NCBI GenBank assembly: GCA_010015655.1
Contig: ML976664.1
Location: 474,011-538,010, forward strand
Direction of reading: 5' to 3'
Source: Bimuria novae-zelandiae CBS 107.79
Lineage: Eukaryota > Ascomycota > Dothideomycetes > Pleosporales > Didymosphaeriaceae
Length of the DNA: 64,000 bases
Under the pieces are notes generated by a model. That model searched no databases, was not told the origin of the DNA, and saw nothing but the letters and a program-made list of their open reading frames with translations. Made by a program: the position numbers and the translations under genes. Positions within the stretch are counted from its first letter, which is position 1; every line of letters begins with the position of its first letter. This document shows, piece by piece, positions 1 to 10,595 of the stretch.

Positions 1-995
1 CCTTATAAGCCTTCTTAATACGCTCTTATATAGACTTCTTATCCTTAAAGTCTACGCGCCTGCCTTTAGTATATAGGTTAAGGTAATAGTAGTTCTCCTA
101 CTAGTAGCAAAATCTACATAAGTAGCTCTTACCCTTATTATTAGAGCTATTCTTATCTAACTCTTAGATAGTCTTTACTACTTAAAGCTCTCCTGCTATT
201 GCCGTAAGTTAAAGGGCCCTAGGTTAAGTTATCTATAAGTGGTCCTTATACGTCGTAATTTTGTCTTCTAATAATAGAGTAGTTATCTAGCTAGTGCGCT
301 ATTATTTAAGATAACTCGCTAGTATAGGCGCTCTATACTTTAGATCTACTACCTTAATAGCTACTAGAAAATCCTCCACTAACTAGTTATCCGCGATATC
401 TAATAGCGAAACCACATACGCCTGCCTCGTCACGTTAAGCTAGTCCTTTAGCTAAATTTCTATACTCTTGTCCCTTAGTAGCACGTATAACTGGCGATAC
501 TTCTCTTTTAGTTTACGCTTAATTATAGTTATCGTAAGTAATAAGTAGGCCTTAAGGGTAACTAGATATTTATAAGTAGTGTCCTTACCCTATAGCAAGT
601 ATAAGTTATATTAATGTATAGTACGCGCTATCTTAGAGTTAAAAAGAGTAAGCGCTCTTTACTAACACTTAAATACTAAAAGATCTTACTTATACCTTTA
701 ATATAAGAATTAGTAGCGCGTAAACCCTTTGTCGTTAAGATCTTACTTAGTATAATTTACTAGTATAGGGATTAGTTCCCTATTTACCCCTGCGCGTGGC
801 AACGCGTCTTTTAGCTCTAGTAAAGTAGGCGCTGTTAATTGCTTCAAATCTGCCTCTAGCACGTCAGGATCTACATACTCCTATAGCCTATGCTGTTGCG
901 CTGTATCTTTACGCAAAAATAACCAAGCTTGCTAGTCCTTGGGCGTCTCAAGGATCACTCCCATCGCTCGGGATGCTACCTGCAATTCGGCCGTC
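1..995 (-). mobile_element. RIP-degraded remnant of a Ty1/copia-type gag region
   Basis: The stretch is TpA-rich and has no long open frame. Read on the minus strand from an ATG at about 995, it gives MTAELQVASRAMGVILETP, then (with stop codons interspersed) QAWLFLRKDTAQQHRL, EYVDPD and LTAPTLLELKDALPRAG. That layout is typical of fungal copia-like gag proteins, with tryptophan positions replaced by TAG. Near coordinates 100-140 a degraded zinc-knuckle-like segment (CRFCY followed by NYYYLN) can be seen. TGG to TAG and CAA to TAA changes are what RIP produces. The element is cut by the window edge, so its pol and LTRs are not visible. The copia assignment is by pattern only. Confidence 0.55.
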
Positions 996-1209
996 ATCGT
1001 GATTGTATGGAGAGGGCAAACAAATGGTATGTGTGAAAGATCAGACGACTAAGAGCGATCACTGACTGCAATAGCTGAGTTGCCCGACAAAACACTGTGC
1101 CGGGCTCATAACTGTGAACCAAATAACTCATGTATATCCCCCTCTGCCACTAGAGGTAAGCTATCTCCTATATACCCAGGCGCAAACATCCTAGATAACT
1201 GGCAAACAG

Positions 1210-1303
1210 CAAACAAAAGGAAAATAAGCCATCAGCTCAGTGGCAAACATCAAAAACAAACAAAAGGAAAACAAGCCATTAGCTCAGTGGCAAACATCAA
1301 ACC
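1210..1303. repeat. 47-bp tandem duplication, two copies
   Basis: Two adjacent copies with period 47 (1210-1256 and 1257-1303) share caaacaaaaggaaaa and agctcagtggcaaacatca and differ at only a few positions. The duplication lies exactly where the third exon of the neighbouring AA9 gene loses similarity to its family. Confidence 0.85.
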
Positions 1304-2038
1304 TCACACTCTTATACGCGCCCGGAAAGCTCGCCATCGGACCCGGACTCCCACTTCCACCACCCGTAATCGTGATTTGCGAGCAAGCCAGGTAGAACTG
1401 CGCTTTGTTCGCCTGCATCGCCATGTGCAGGGCAATATGCTCCACGCGGAGGAGGTAGTCTCCACTAGGGACCGCTTTGGGAATCGTTGCGTTCGCGGTT
1501 TTGTACTCGTCTGATGGGTTGGTTAGTTCATTGATTGGGAGATCAAGGGTGGGATAGGGATTTATAGGCAAGGAAGGGAGACGTACTCTGCGCCGGCCAA
1601 CTCATCTGCTTCTGCGCATTCACAGTCGGCATCGTCGTCGCGATCTTGAACCACACTGCACCGCTTCCATCCCAGCTCTTCACATCCTTGCCCGCCGGCA
1701 CTTTCGCAAGGTAGTACTGCGTCGGACCGGGGTGATTCACTTGCTGCGTACTAATGTAGTGGATGGTTGCGCCAGCAGGGACGGTTGCGACGGACGCGGC
1801 GTCAGAGGAAGAATAGCAGCGGATGTCGGCTGAGGTTGGGTTTTCAATGCCTTGCTTAGAGTCTGCGTTCTTAGTACGCCGCGTTGTGGCCCAGTCGGCA
1901 GAGTCGGATTTGCCGTTCACGACGAGGCGGGGGAACGTGTCTACTATGGTTAGTGAAGTGAGATGGTTGAGCGAGTAGTGGCTTACAGTGGGCTTGGACC
2001 GCGGTGGCGGCTAGGAGAAGACTGATGAGGAACTTCAT
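1284..2038 (-). CDS. AA9 lytic polysaccharide monooxygenase, C-terminus apparently truncated
   Basis: Spliced model: exons 2038-1987, 1940-1587 and 1510-1284, introns phase 1, giving 210 aa. AA9 enzymes are secreted copper monooxygenases that cleave cellulose or hemicellulose oxidatively. The signal peptide ([16 protein letters not shown]) is followed directly by His17 of [11 protein letters not shown], the N-terminal half of the copper histidine brace. Exon 1 ends in CAC-T and is completed by the second exon. The second brace histidine is in [14 protein letters not shown], and the axial Tyr is in [17 protein letters not shown]. After [14 protein letters not shown] the usual last 20 or so residues (DPG...PGPAVW) are missing. 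The frame instead runs into a 47-bp tandem duplication and stops. The enzyme is either truncated or has lost its final exon. Copper residues are intact, so activity cannot be excluded. Confidence 0.8.
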
Positions 2039-2556
2039 CTTGTCAAAGATGGCTCGTTTGTGTAAGTCTTCCAGGACGGCATTCTTCACTCGCCGTGTTA
2101 TATAACCTATTCGTTGATCGGGTGTTACCATGTTTGAATAGCGCAGGTGCCTCAGTAGTCCAACACAAGGTTTCCGTTAGGTTGATAATGTGTGCTATAA
2201 GCAGAACTAGAGTTATTTCGTTATTTATTGAAGACCAATCGTATGCTTCCTTGAGATGAGGTCGTGCCAAGGATAGTGTATGCCGAGCAGGAGAATTTAG
2301 GCTGCGCATGGATGAACTGCCGAAAGTATGGGGAACACCAATCTCGACCCGCCGTCTGCGTCACCTGGGAGATGCTTATATGAAGCTGCTCTTGGAAGAT
2401 TGACCCATGGTCTTTTCAAAACCCACTTAGGAGAGCGAGGCTTCTGCCAGGTAGGCGTGCACGGACTTGTTGGATGCTTGATGATAGTTCGCGTGCACGG
2501 AAAGGATAATCGTAAACAGAGATAAATTTAGGGATCGTCAGGTCGTGAAGTGGGGC
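2039..2556. other. Intergenic, no gene seen
   Basis: This holds the presumed promoter of the AA9 gene and the tail of the HET pseudogene. I see no conserved reading frame or RNA gene. Confidence 0.6.
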
Positions 2557-4539
2557 CTAGATGATCGTAACCAGCTCATTCGCTTCTTCAGCCTGTCCTG
2601 CAAGATAGGCACGTCGCCGTGACAGTCGCATGTGCACGATGCCTAATCTTTCGTAGCATCCAGGCTTGCGCTTGGAAACCCCGAGAACAAGGGCGTCATA
2701 ATATGGCAGCCCGGAAATATCCGTCTTCTGCCACAGCAAGTACTTGACTGGCGTCCAGTCGAAGGGCTTTTGTTCGACATCTTCAGATCTACAAACAGTG
2801 TGTTGCTCGCCTTTACAGAAAACATTCCTTACGGGTTCAAGTAGGCCATCCGCCGAAAAGCTTCGGGTCTTTGCGAACCATTCTGTTCGATGCCTCAGTT
2901 GTAGTACGGCGTCTGTATGCTGGAAGCAGATCCATCCCGTGCGCACAGGTCCAAAGAGTTTGATGTATCCCTCGCTGACCCTGCCAAAAGGATCCGATGT
3001 AGTAGGTACACATGCTGCATCAACAACAATGGTGAGCATGGTCGCTGCGCTGCCGGGGTGCCAAGTGACCTTACTATTCGTAGAGACCCAAGAAAAACTT
3101 GGCCCTATGTAGTCTTTGGGGAAGGGTAAGCTTTCCTCTACATACTACTAAAGCTGCTTCTGGATATCACCTAACCAAATGCCGGCCAAATACTTTGAGT
3201 TCGCGACGCGATACAGCTCTGACGCAATTCCGGATATTGCAGGTAGTTTTGTCTATCTCGTAAGTGAATTTTCTTGCCGAAATATCAAGCACTGTTCCCC
3301 TCCAAGTTTCCGAGTAGTGAAGTAGTGAAAGCGTTCTCGGCCCAAAATCAACAGTCCTATCGGGACCCTCGTCAATACACTCGCATTTCCGTGCAACTTT
3401 GCATGTCCACTGGACTTCGCCATTGGAATATACGATGCGTCGTGTCGCCAAATCACTCTCTTGTAAAGCCCACCCTCTTGTATCAAGGGCATCGATAGCG
3501 CCCGCGGCCAAGTCGCACCATGCTACGTCGTGCGACGAGTCGTCCCACAAGATGTGAAAATGTATGCCGCTAACCACAGCCTTCCGTATACGCACTGCTG
3601 CAATCCGACCGTCTGAGTCCGTGCTGTAATGGGTAACGCACTCCCTTCCAGCACCCAAGAAGCCCTGCCTAGAATCCTCAGACTGTGCCGCAGCAATGGT
3701 TACGAACGCGCCCTGGTATATTCTACCCATCTTTGAGGATTGCTCTGCCCAATCTAACTCATCGTCCTGCACAATGCATAGAGAGTCAATCCAGATATAG
3801 TGAATTCCAAGCCGATTAGTAACGGTGATCGCATCTTGAAACACGCTCGGTAAATCGTTCCAATCAATAGCCTCCTGTTTTGATCTGATTGTTTTTCGAG
3901 TAGTACTGAGTGGCTTTTGTGATCCCCAGCAGTAGCTGAGAGCATCATACCGTGGAGTATGTTCGGTCAGAAGAGTGACCACACGAATAGTCCTGCCATG
4001 CAGATTGGTCTGCAGTAGCCGCTTCGGTGTGAATACGAATTCCTGAGCCGAAGTGCATCCGGTGTGCGTTTCGAGGCACTGCTGGAGGCAGCGTTCTATA
4101 AATCCAAAGGTTGCATCCGTATCGACCCTGCTTGGTAAGTCTCTGTATATGGTAGATTTGCGCCCCTTCCAGAGACCCGGGGTGGCTGGGCTCATTAGTC
4201 AAGAAGGTCGCTACGCATGCGTATGTGCAGAGGAAGCTTACTACTGGGGGGATATATAATTGCAGTGTGATGAGATCCATCATGGGCACTGTAGACGCGG
4301 ATACACCCTTCGTATGAGAATCGAATATAGTTATCATTCCCATCCGTCGTAGGAAGCCTGTCGCGAAGTAGCTTTATCGCAATAGATATGCAAGAACTAA
4401 GTTCGCAGCCCTCTGCGGCCACCTTCTGGACTTCAGTCTCTGTTTAATCAACTTCGTCTCCCTCCCGGCGGTCCCATTGCGTTTCGTTTGGAGAAATGGA
4501 GCTGCATACTATGCATTCAACGGATGAATGTGGAGGCAT
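2557..4539 (-). pseudogene. HET-domain protein pseudogene
   Basis: A complete HET-type (heterokaryon incompatibility, PF06985) layout can be followed on the minus strand, but only by changing frame. It has an N-terminal Cys-containing segment (MPPHSSVECIVCSS), AAEGCELSSC, then YDALSYCWG, IHYIWIDSLCIVQDD, RGWALQESDLATRRIVYS and a tail ending at 2557. Visible lesions are a TAA at 4444-4446 where CAA is expected, frame changes between about 4180 and 4230, a one-base expansion of an A run at 3247-3250 that breaks IDK/LPAISGIASEL, and a double TAG at 3145-3150 where two Trp codons are likely. HET proteins trigger non-self recognition cell death in filamentous fungi. This copy should be non-functional. 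The stops fit CpA to TpA changes, that is, RIP. Confidence 0.85.
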
Positions 4540-5186
4540 GCTGACAGGAATTCCCCAAAGAAAACGTTGAACATTCGCACCGTCGAAGGTGACGGTGTGA
4601 GGACTGCGACTGCCCGAGAAACCCTTGCACCTGCACCTACGCCTCGACCACCCCAAGCCACATGACCACCTTAGCGTCGTGACACAACATACGGACCTTG
4701 CAACAAGTCTTCCAGCCTAACATTGGGCAGATGAACAGGCTGACTTGATGTCCTGGTAGCTCGTGCAGACTTCGATTGATGTACGACAGGTGCATTGTTT
4801 CTCTTGCGAGCAGGCCTGACCTCTGATAAAGCTTTCGATATTCTGTACACTAAACAGCCTTGTCAAATAGATGCAGATATTTGGAGGCGGTCGAAGAACC
4901 AGAGCTTCGATCGAATAGATGGCATTCTGGTAGAAGAACGTTCGGAATCGCGCTAGCCACAGGATGGTGAACAGTCTTTGCACATCCTCGTAATCGCGCT
5001 GCGAAAATTTTCCTGTCCCACCGTAGTGCGAAAATTACCTCGCCGACCCACAACCAACCCCAAGCTGCCCTCAACTGGATAACTCCCATTTTGTAAACCA
5101 GGGGCAACTTGAGCTTGAGCCTACGATTACTTTTGTCGGTATATAATATTTTCCTTGGAAAGAGATGTCATCGAACGAGGCAACAA
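4540..5186. other. Intergenic, no gene seen
   Basis: Only short frames without family resemblance are found between the HET pseudogene and the tRNA gene. Confidence 0.55.
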
Positions 5187-5292
5187 GCCCGGCTAGCTCA
5201 ATCGGTAGAGCGTGAGACTCTTAAGTATCACGGTCTAAACAACTCGATTACTCGGCATCTCAAGGTTGTGGGTTCGACCCCCACGTCGGGCT
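5187..5292 (+). tRNA. tRNA-Lys (anticodon CTT) with a 33-nt intron
   Basis: The acceptor arm pairs GCCCGGC (5187-5193) with GTCGGGC (5285-5291) through one G-T pair, with a T discriminator at 5292. The D arm is GCTC/GAGC. The anticodon stem TGAGA pairs with TCTCA (5258-5262), and the loop is CTCTTAA with anticodon CTT at 5220-5222. The intron occupies 5224-5256, one base 3' of the anticodon-adjacent position as in eukaryotic nuclear tRNAs, and would be removed by the tRNA splicing endonuclease. The T arm is GTGGG-TTCGACC-CCCAC. The mature length is 73 nt before CCA. The gene decodes AAG. Confidence 0.95.
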
Positions 5293-5297
5293 GTCTC

Positions 5298-5302
5298 TTT
5301 TT
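5298..5302 (+). terminator. RNA polymerase III T-run terminator of tRNA-Lys
   Basis: Five consecutive T residues begin six bases after the end of the mature tRNA. Confidence 0.7.
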
Positions 5303-5777
5303 GTGTTCTTTTTGGCGGACGTGGAAATGCAGTGGTCGCGGAGTCGATGAAGGTCCCCACCGCGCTACTTTTTGACCGAGGCACAAACAAGGCTTGGTTG
5401 TATCTTCATCTAGTATGCGGCACCATTAATCTTTTTTTGCTCAATGCTCAAAGGGCATACGCGGCTGCCGTCCACCTGTAACATTGTGTTGTTCGGTCGA
5501 ACTCACATTGGCAGGTTCTTTCTACCAGGCCTAATTCTCACTCTCACGTGGGCCGTCTCTTTAAGCTTACTGCGCTTCTGGAGGTTGTCGTGGGACTGTC
5601 AATGTCCCCGCAAGTGGGCATGAGCGCTGCTACAGAATGCGTGCGGTGATGGCTGTGTCCCGGTTGCCACACCTCGTATCGGACCTCTGTGGTCATACGT
5701 TGCCGGCAAAGCTTGTACATGGCTGGCTTTCATTCACACCTCGCATCTCATGCAAGTGGGTGCGCTGGAATGGCTCA
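5303..5777. other. Intergenic between tRNA-Lys and vps51, no gene seen
   Basis: This is the 3' flank of vps51, which reads leftward. No conserved frame was recognised. Confidence 0.55.
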
Positions 5778-6629
5778 TCACTCAGACTCTTGATCCTGCA
5801 TGACTGCTTCGCATCTTTGCCTCAACTCTTGCACCCCGGCCACACCTTCCCACTTGTCCAGGATCCTGCTGATCTCTTCCCACTCCTTTTCTGCCTCTTC
5901 GTCTTGCTCCTGGTCGATCATCTCTTGCAGTCTCCTTGGAGTATCCAACACCCAACGCACAGTGCCTTTCTTCTTCTGCTTCGTAGCCCCTTCCGCTTTC
6001 CCATCCTCCTCAGAGTCGACTTGGATTTCTATGCCCAGACCTTGCGGCTTCGCTGGTAGTGCCTGCATCGAGGACGAGAGCGAGGCAGCTGTCTCTGCGA
6101 TGTGTGCAATGGCAGGTCCCAGGGTATGCGTGGTAGGTGCGAGAGGGTCCATGTTGCCGCGCATGCGACGAATGGTGCTGGTCGCGGAGAGAAGCTTGGA
6201 GTAGTTGTCGTAGACGAGAGACTTGCGGTCGCTATCGAGGTTCCGTATTTCTGAAGCGTGGTAAGTGATCTTCAAGTTCAGCACATGGTTTCGGGCATGC
6301 ATACGGGAAACCAGGTCTGCTTCCACCCTGAGTACTCCCTTGAGGCCTTCTTTTGCTAGCAAGTTGTTCACGTAGGCATCGGCATCGAAGTTGGTCGCAT
6401 CGAGCTCCATCAACGTCTCGTCGTCCTCAGGACCAAGCTCGGTCCTCGTTGACTCTTCGGATATCTTCGCTTCATTCTCCTTTGCAGCCTTTAAGCCGTA
6501 GTAGTCGCGAAGGGCGGCCCGATTGCGGCGTGTGCTCGTGGGCGGTCTAACAGACGCATCGAACGATGTGCGAGTGGACGACGGGCTACGTATCGAGGAG
6601 CTCGGGCGCGGTGAAGCTATAGTAGACAT
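5778..6629 (-). CDS. vps51: Vps51-family subunit of the GARP tethering complex
   Basis: A single exon of 283 aa. The start MSTIASPRPSSS at 6629 is preferred over the in-frame extension upstream because family members open with such a Ser/Pro-rich leader. Around residues 40-55 is RRNRAALRDYYGLK, the conserved N-terminal syntaxin-binding type segment. It is followed by the Vps51 helical core (FDADAYVNNLLAKEGLKG, SEIRNLDSDRKSLVYDNYSK, and ATSTIRRMRGNMDPL just after). The C-terminal third is acidic and predicted coiled-coil. GARP (Vps51-54) tethers endosome-derived vesicles at the trans-Golgi. The length is normal for fungi. It is divergently arranged with rmi1 across about 240 bp. Confidence 0.9.
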   Translation of the reverse strand: MSTIASPRPSSSIRSPSSTRTSFDASVRPPTSTRRNRAALRDYYGLKAAKENEAKISEESTRTELGPEDDETLMELDATNFDADAYVNNLLAKEGLKGVLRVEADLVSRMHARNHVLNLKITYHASEIRNLDSDRKSLVYDNYSKLLSATSTIRRMRGNMDPLAPTTHTLGPAIAHIAETAASLSSSMQALPAKPQGLGIEIQVDSEEDGKAEGATKQKKKGTVRWVLDTPRRLQEMIDQEQDEEAEKEWEEISRILDKWEGVAGVQELRQRCEAVMQDQESE

Positions 6630-6870
6630 TCTAGTATCTGAAGAATGACACAAGAAGACTCAACAAGTCGGGAGGAATGATGCAGCAGCTGTTGTTGGAG
6701 GACACGTACAAGCGGTGCATTCACTGATGCCAAGGCGTAGGGCTGAACTAGCTGGAGCTCCCCGCGTCATGGCTCGACGCGTCCAAGGCCACTTAGACCC
6801 GCTACAACAATTGTACATAAACACACACACACAGCAGCTGTTACATCTCCACGGCCAATTGATCGCCAGC
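6630..6870. promoter_or_regulatory. Bidirectional promoter region between vps51 and rmi1
   Basis: The two start codons point away from each other across 241 bp, so both promoters must lie here. It contains a short CA-repeat run near 6826-6834. No specific factor site was identified. Confidence 0.5.
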
Positions 6871-7557
6871 ATGGCAAATAACCTCGTAGCGGAACTCACG
6901 CAGCACCTCAACAGCAGACATCTCTACCCGGCGGCGGCATGGCTGCAAAGCTTCGTCTCCAGCACGCGTCCAAACACGCCCCTGCCTGCACTCAAGCAGA
7001 CGGCCCTCTTCCGCCTCCTCGCCACCGACATCACCACTTCGCTGCAAGCACCAGCCAATACCATCTTCCCTCACGACATCCTCAACCCCAGGACGCAGAG
7101 TTGCGTCGTCGCCGGTCCCGTCGTCTGCCAGGTCCTCGACATGGAAGATATCGGGCTCTCGCGCTGGGCTCAGGTCGAGCAGATCGAAGCCAAAGAGCGC
7201 GGCGAGATGACCAAAGGTCGCGAAGTCGTCCGCGTTGTGGAGGACGACAACGAAGGCGGGACAGTTGCGCCGGCAGTCACGAGCAGAGGGCCGTTCAAAC
7301 TGCTTCTGCAGGATGCGAAGGGTGCGAAGCTCTATGCTGTCGACCTGCGCGGTATCGATGGCATCAACACTGCTATGGCTATGGGTGCGAAGCTTCTATT
7401 ACGAGATACAGATGTCAGGCGGGGTGTAGCCATGCTAGAGCCTGCCAATGTGCAGGTCCTGGGTGGCAAGATAGACGCGCTCGACAAGGCGTGGAAAGAG
7501 GGGAGGAAACAGCGACTGATGAATGCTGCCAAGATGACTGGTGAGGCGGGGGTGTGA
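6871..7557 (+). CDS. rmi1: Rmi1, OB-fold subunit of the RecQ helicase-topoisomerase III complex
   Basis: One exon, 228 aa, from MANNLVAELTQHLNS. An open frame continues upstream to an ATG at 6727, but the conserved N-terminal helical domain (SRHLYPAAAWLQSFVSS, LKQTALFRLLATDITTSL) begins right after this Met. The OB-fold follows, with FKLLLQDAKGAKLYAVDLR, MAMGAKLLLRDTDVRRGV and LEPANVQVLGGKIDALD. Rmi1 stimulates Sgs1/BLM and Top3 in dissolving double Holliday junctions and acts in the nucleus. The fungal protein is normally this short. The N-terminal boundary is the only real uncertainty. Confidence 0.88.
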   Translation: MANNLVAELTQHLNSRHLYPAAAWLQSFVSSTRPNTPLPALKQTALFRLLATDITTSLQAPANTIFPHDILNPRTQSCVVAGPVVCQVLDMEDIGLSRWAQVEQIEAKERGEMTKGREVVRVVEDDNEGGTVAPAVTSRGPFKLLLQDAKGAKLYAVDLRGIDGINTAMAMGAKLLLRDTDVRRGVAMLEPANVQVLGGKIDALDKAWKEGRKQRLMNAAKMTGEAGV

Positions 7558-7680
7558 TGCTCAGCCTGCTACCCAGACGGTCAAACGTCAACACGAGTCC
7601 GGATTGCTTCATCAGCCCTCAAAGCCCCTCAGCCGAGTGCATCTTCATGCCTTTCGTAGCCATAACGGGTCTATTCGAAT

Positions 7681-9729
7681 ATGCTGTGCCAAATATGTAT
7701 CGATGTTCTACTAGGTCGGCAGGGAAAATTCCAGGAGAGAAGGTATCAGCGGGTCGAAGGACGATCTATGCCTGTAACCTTTAGACACCATCGCTCCATT
7801 GGCAGTTGGAAATCTTCAGCTGCCATAGGGTGTAATGTCTGTTCACGCTTCTGGGACATCGTACCGAGCCACATTCGGGTCGTTCTCAAATGCGAGCTAG
7901 ACCTTGAGAACCTAACAGTGCCCGACTTTTACGATGTGGAGCAGTCGGACGACTGTCCAGGGTCGACCTATGTCACATGGTTCACCATCTACGAGTATAA
8001 GCTCTATCACTGGTACGTATCGTCATGCCATTAATGCTGTTTTGGGCCTAATCAACGGATCAGATGACAAAAAACCGTTGCATCGCTCCCTGACCTCCGA
8101 GAGCACAGCTTCTGATGACAGTTGGAGCACAGTGGCAAACTGGCTCCACATTTGTCTAGCCTCCCATAAGATGTGCGATAAAATCTCGGAGGAGTGGTAT
8201 CCAACGCGGCTACTCGACTTGACCCCGCAACTACCAAGAACAGATGACATACGTCTGGTTTGCACAGCTGATCAATCTCCCCACGGTGGCTATGTTACGC
8301 TCTCCCATTACTGAGGAAATGCTCAACATATTACACTATGCCGATCGAACCTGGAATGTCTCAAAACCGGCATACCCTTTGCGAATCTACCAAAAACTTT
8401 TCAGCATGCGGTTACCGTAGCTCATCGCCTTGGAGTGTCGTACTTGTGGATAGATTCGCTTTGTATACTCCAAGACAAGGATGATCTGTCGGATTGGTTC
8501 CACGAGGCCGCGCACATGCACCAAGTTTATGAGCATTCCTTCTGCAACATTTCAGCTGCGGCTGCGGAGGATAGCTGAGGTGGGCTCTTCTTCGCTCGGG
8601 ATGTTCAAAACTCGGCAACGACAATCAGCCTGGATGCACGGAGCCCGTCCGAACACAAAAAGCGGCGATATGAACTACTCGATTTCCATTTCTGGAGAAC
8701 ACAAGTCGCTGACGTGCTCTTGAATCAGCGGGGCTGGGTGATGCAGGAGCGTTTCTTCTCACCGCGCATTCTTCATTTCGGGAAAGATCAGCTTCTGTGG
8801 GAATGCTGCGAGCTGGAAGCGGCCGAGATCTATCTTGCAGGGCTTCCGGACCCAATTGTTTCCGACACAATGAACAGATTCAAAGCTTATCACGCGATGA
8901 ACACGTTCACCACACGTCAAGACAACGGAGAGGAAACAAGACTGTCCCTATGGAAAACCATCATATATCAGTACACGAGCACTAAGCTCACATTCGCTAG
9001 TGACAAGCTTGTAGCTCTGTCGGGCATTGCAAAGAGACTCCGGCAATTTATGGACGACGAATATGTAGCTAGCATGTGGCCGAAAGACATCGAGCTTCAA
9101 CTGCACTGGGGAGTTACAAGGCACCCTAACTATCCGAACAAGCAACGGCCCATACAGTATCGTGCACCTTCGTGGACTTGGGCCTCAATGGATGGACAAG
9201 TCATCTGGTGTCACATAGAGCGCAATCGGTCGCTTGTACGTGTGAAGGACATTCAATTACACTACGCGAGTGAAGACGACACCGGGGCAATCACTGGTGG
9301 TTGTATGGATCTTGAAGGATACCTGAAACCCATCCATATACATCCTTACGAGAGGAACTCACCACCGGAGGACGGACATAATCCGGTTTGGTATATTCCT
9401 GTAAAAGACAAGGATGGTCCTGTTGCACCTATATTACTGACCAGCCCGAAGATGGTCATGGTCTCGACCAAAAAGAGCATCTATTGTATTGCATTCCCGT
9501 AAAGGATTCCGACACTTTGCCCGACAGGAATAACACAGACTCGTGGTGGGGTGGCTACTGTTGGGTCGTCCAGCTGGCAGAACCAGAGCATGGCTTGTTC
9601 AAGCACATTGGACGTGCCTCGATCGCTGCATGTATGTGCAAGATCATCACGATGCGGGCTGGTACACTGCGATCCCCCGAACCTGGCAGACATTACGCGG
9701 AAGGCTGGCAGACAATTAGGATTATTTAA
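7681..9729 (+). pseudogene. HET-domain protein pseudogene
   Basis: The frame starts with MLCQICIDVLL (the Cys pair of HET leader regions) and proceeds to WSTVANWLHICLASHKMC. It then runs through the HET core, read through stops: GYVTLSHY-stop-GNAQ (family: SHCWG), GVSYLWIDSLCILQDKDD, HSFCNISAAAAEDS-stop-GGLFF, RGWVMQERFFSPRILHFG and KLVALSGIAKRL. The two TGA codons at 8312-8314 and 8576-8578 are in the same frame as the following 790 nt. A tandem 5-bp duplication (TATTG twice, 9482-9491) shifts the frame just before CIPVKDSD, and the rest of the typical tail continues to 9729. Another frame change near 8020 may be an intron or a further lesion. The copy is inactive as a full-length protein. 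The TGG to TGA and CGA to TGA changes are not all in RIP context. Confidence 0.85.
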
Positions 9730-10074
9730 TGCACGCAACTTGGGTCGCGGCATTCCCTGTCCTCCACCTCACAGCCTCGTCTACGCACCTAAACAGGGCG
9801 CTGCGACCCCAGACTGAACTTCTTAACAAACCCCTATTATAAGCTGACTTCCCCGCACATTTACGCTCATCCAGCAAATATGCCGCGATGCTGCGCACAT
9901 ACACCTTCTTCACAGCCCAGTGACGTCACCGATCTTACGAACGATGTGTACAACCACCTCACTGCGCATCGGTTCGATTTGCATAAAAATCTCTTTGTCC
10001 TTCCGTCTCAGAACTCAGCACCCATACTTTAAATCCAAATCTAAACCCAAATTTCCACCAAGCGCACTTTCACA
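9730..10074. other. Intergenic, promoter side of the small basic protein gene
   Basis: No conserved frame. A TATA-poor, C-rich leader precedes the start codon at 10075. Confidence 0.5.
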
Positions 10075-10499
10075 ATGGCCAACAAACTCACCACCACAAC
10101 CGCAACAGAGTCCGGTTCTCCTATCTCGTCATCAACAATTTTAGCAGACCATACGACGGACACGCAAAACTCAAAATTCGACTCCGCCGACTCACCCGTT
10201 ACGTTCCTAGGTACGTCCCGCTCACTGACATTCCACATGATCTGTGTTGACCGTCCCTAGAAGAGCCGTGGCCAGACAGCAGCGCGCCTAGGCGCAGCTC
10301 CTCCGTCGGCAAGATCGTCGACGCGATCAAGAAGCCTTTCTCAAAGGAGAAGAAGGAGACGCCGCCCGCGCTGAAGGAGAACATCGAGCAGATGGAGAAG
10401 CGGAAGGAGGAGAAAAGGTTGCAGATGCAGGAAGAGGGACTGGATACGAGTATGTTGGAGGGGAGCACAAGAGGGAGGTTGAAACAGACGCTGAGGTAG
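10075..10499 (+). CDS. Small conserved-looking protein of unknown function
   Basis: Two exons, 10075-10210 and 10261-10499, with a 50-nt GTACGT...CTAG intron in phase 1, giving 124 aa. The N-terminal half is Ser/Thr-rich (MANKLTTTTATESGSP), and the splice joins VTFL to EEPWPDSSAPRRSSS. The C-terminal half is strongly charged and probably helical (KKPFSKEKKETPPALKEN, EKRKEEKRLQMQEE). It ends in TSMLEGSTRGRLKQTLR. No signal peptide or membrane segment. I do not recognise a named family. The intact two-exon structure and codon use argue that it is real. It converges with the large ATPase-HET gene, whose stop codon is about 100 bp away on the other strand. Confidence 0.7.
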
Positions 10500-10595
10500 T
10501 TGGTGTGTGGAAAGATGTTAGGAGTTGACGTTGACGAGTTTGTTGCGAAAGGGATTACCCTGTGAACTGGGGAGGAGTCTGAGCCTTTGGAACGT

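Noticed and set aside
3167..4195. 342-aa frame as an intact short HET gene
   Set aside because: It starts and ends at frame breaks. Family sequence continues on both sides in other frames, so it is a piece of a pseudogene.
6715..6870. Longer N-terminus for Rmi1
   Set aside because: The upstream extension lacks family similarity and overlaps the only space available for the shared promoter. The conserved domain starts just after the Met at 6871.
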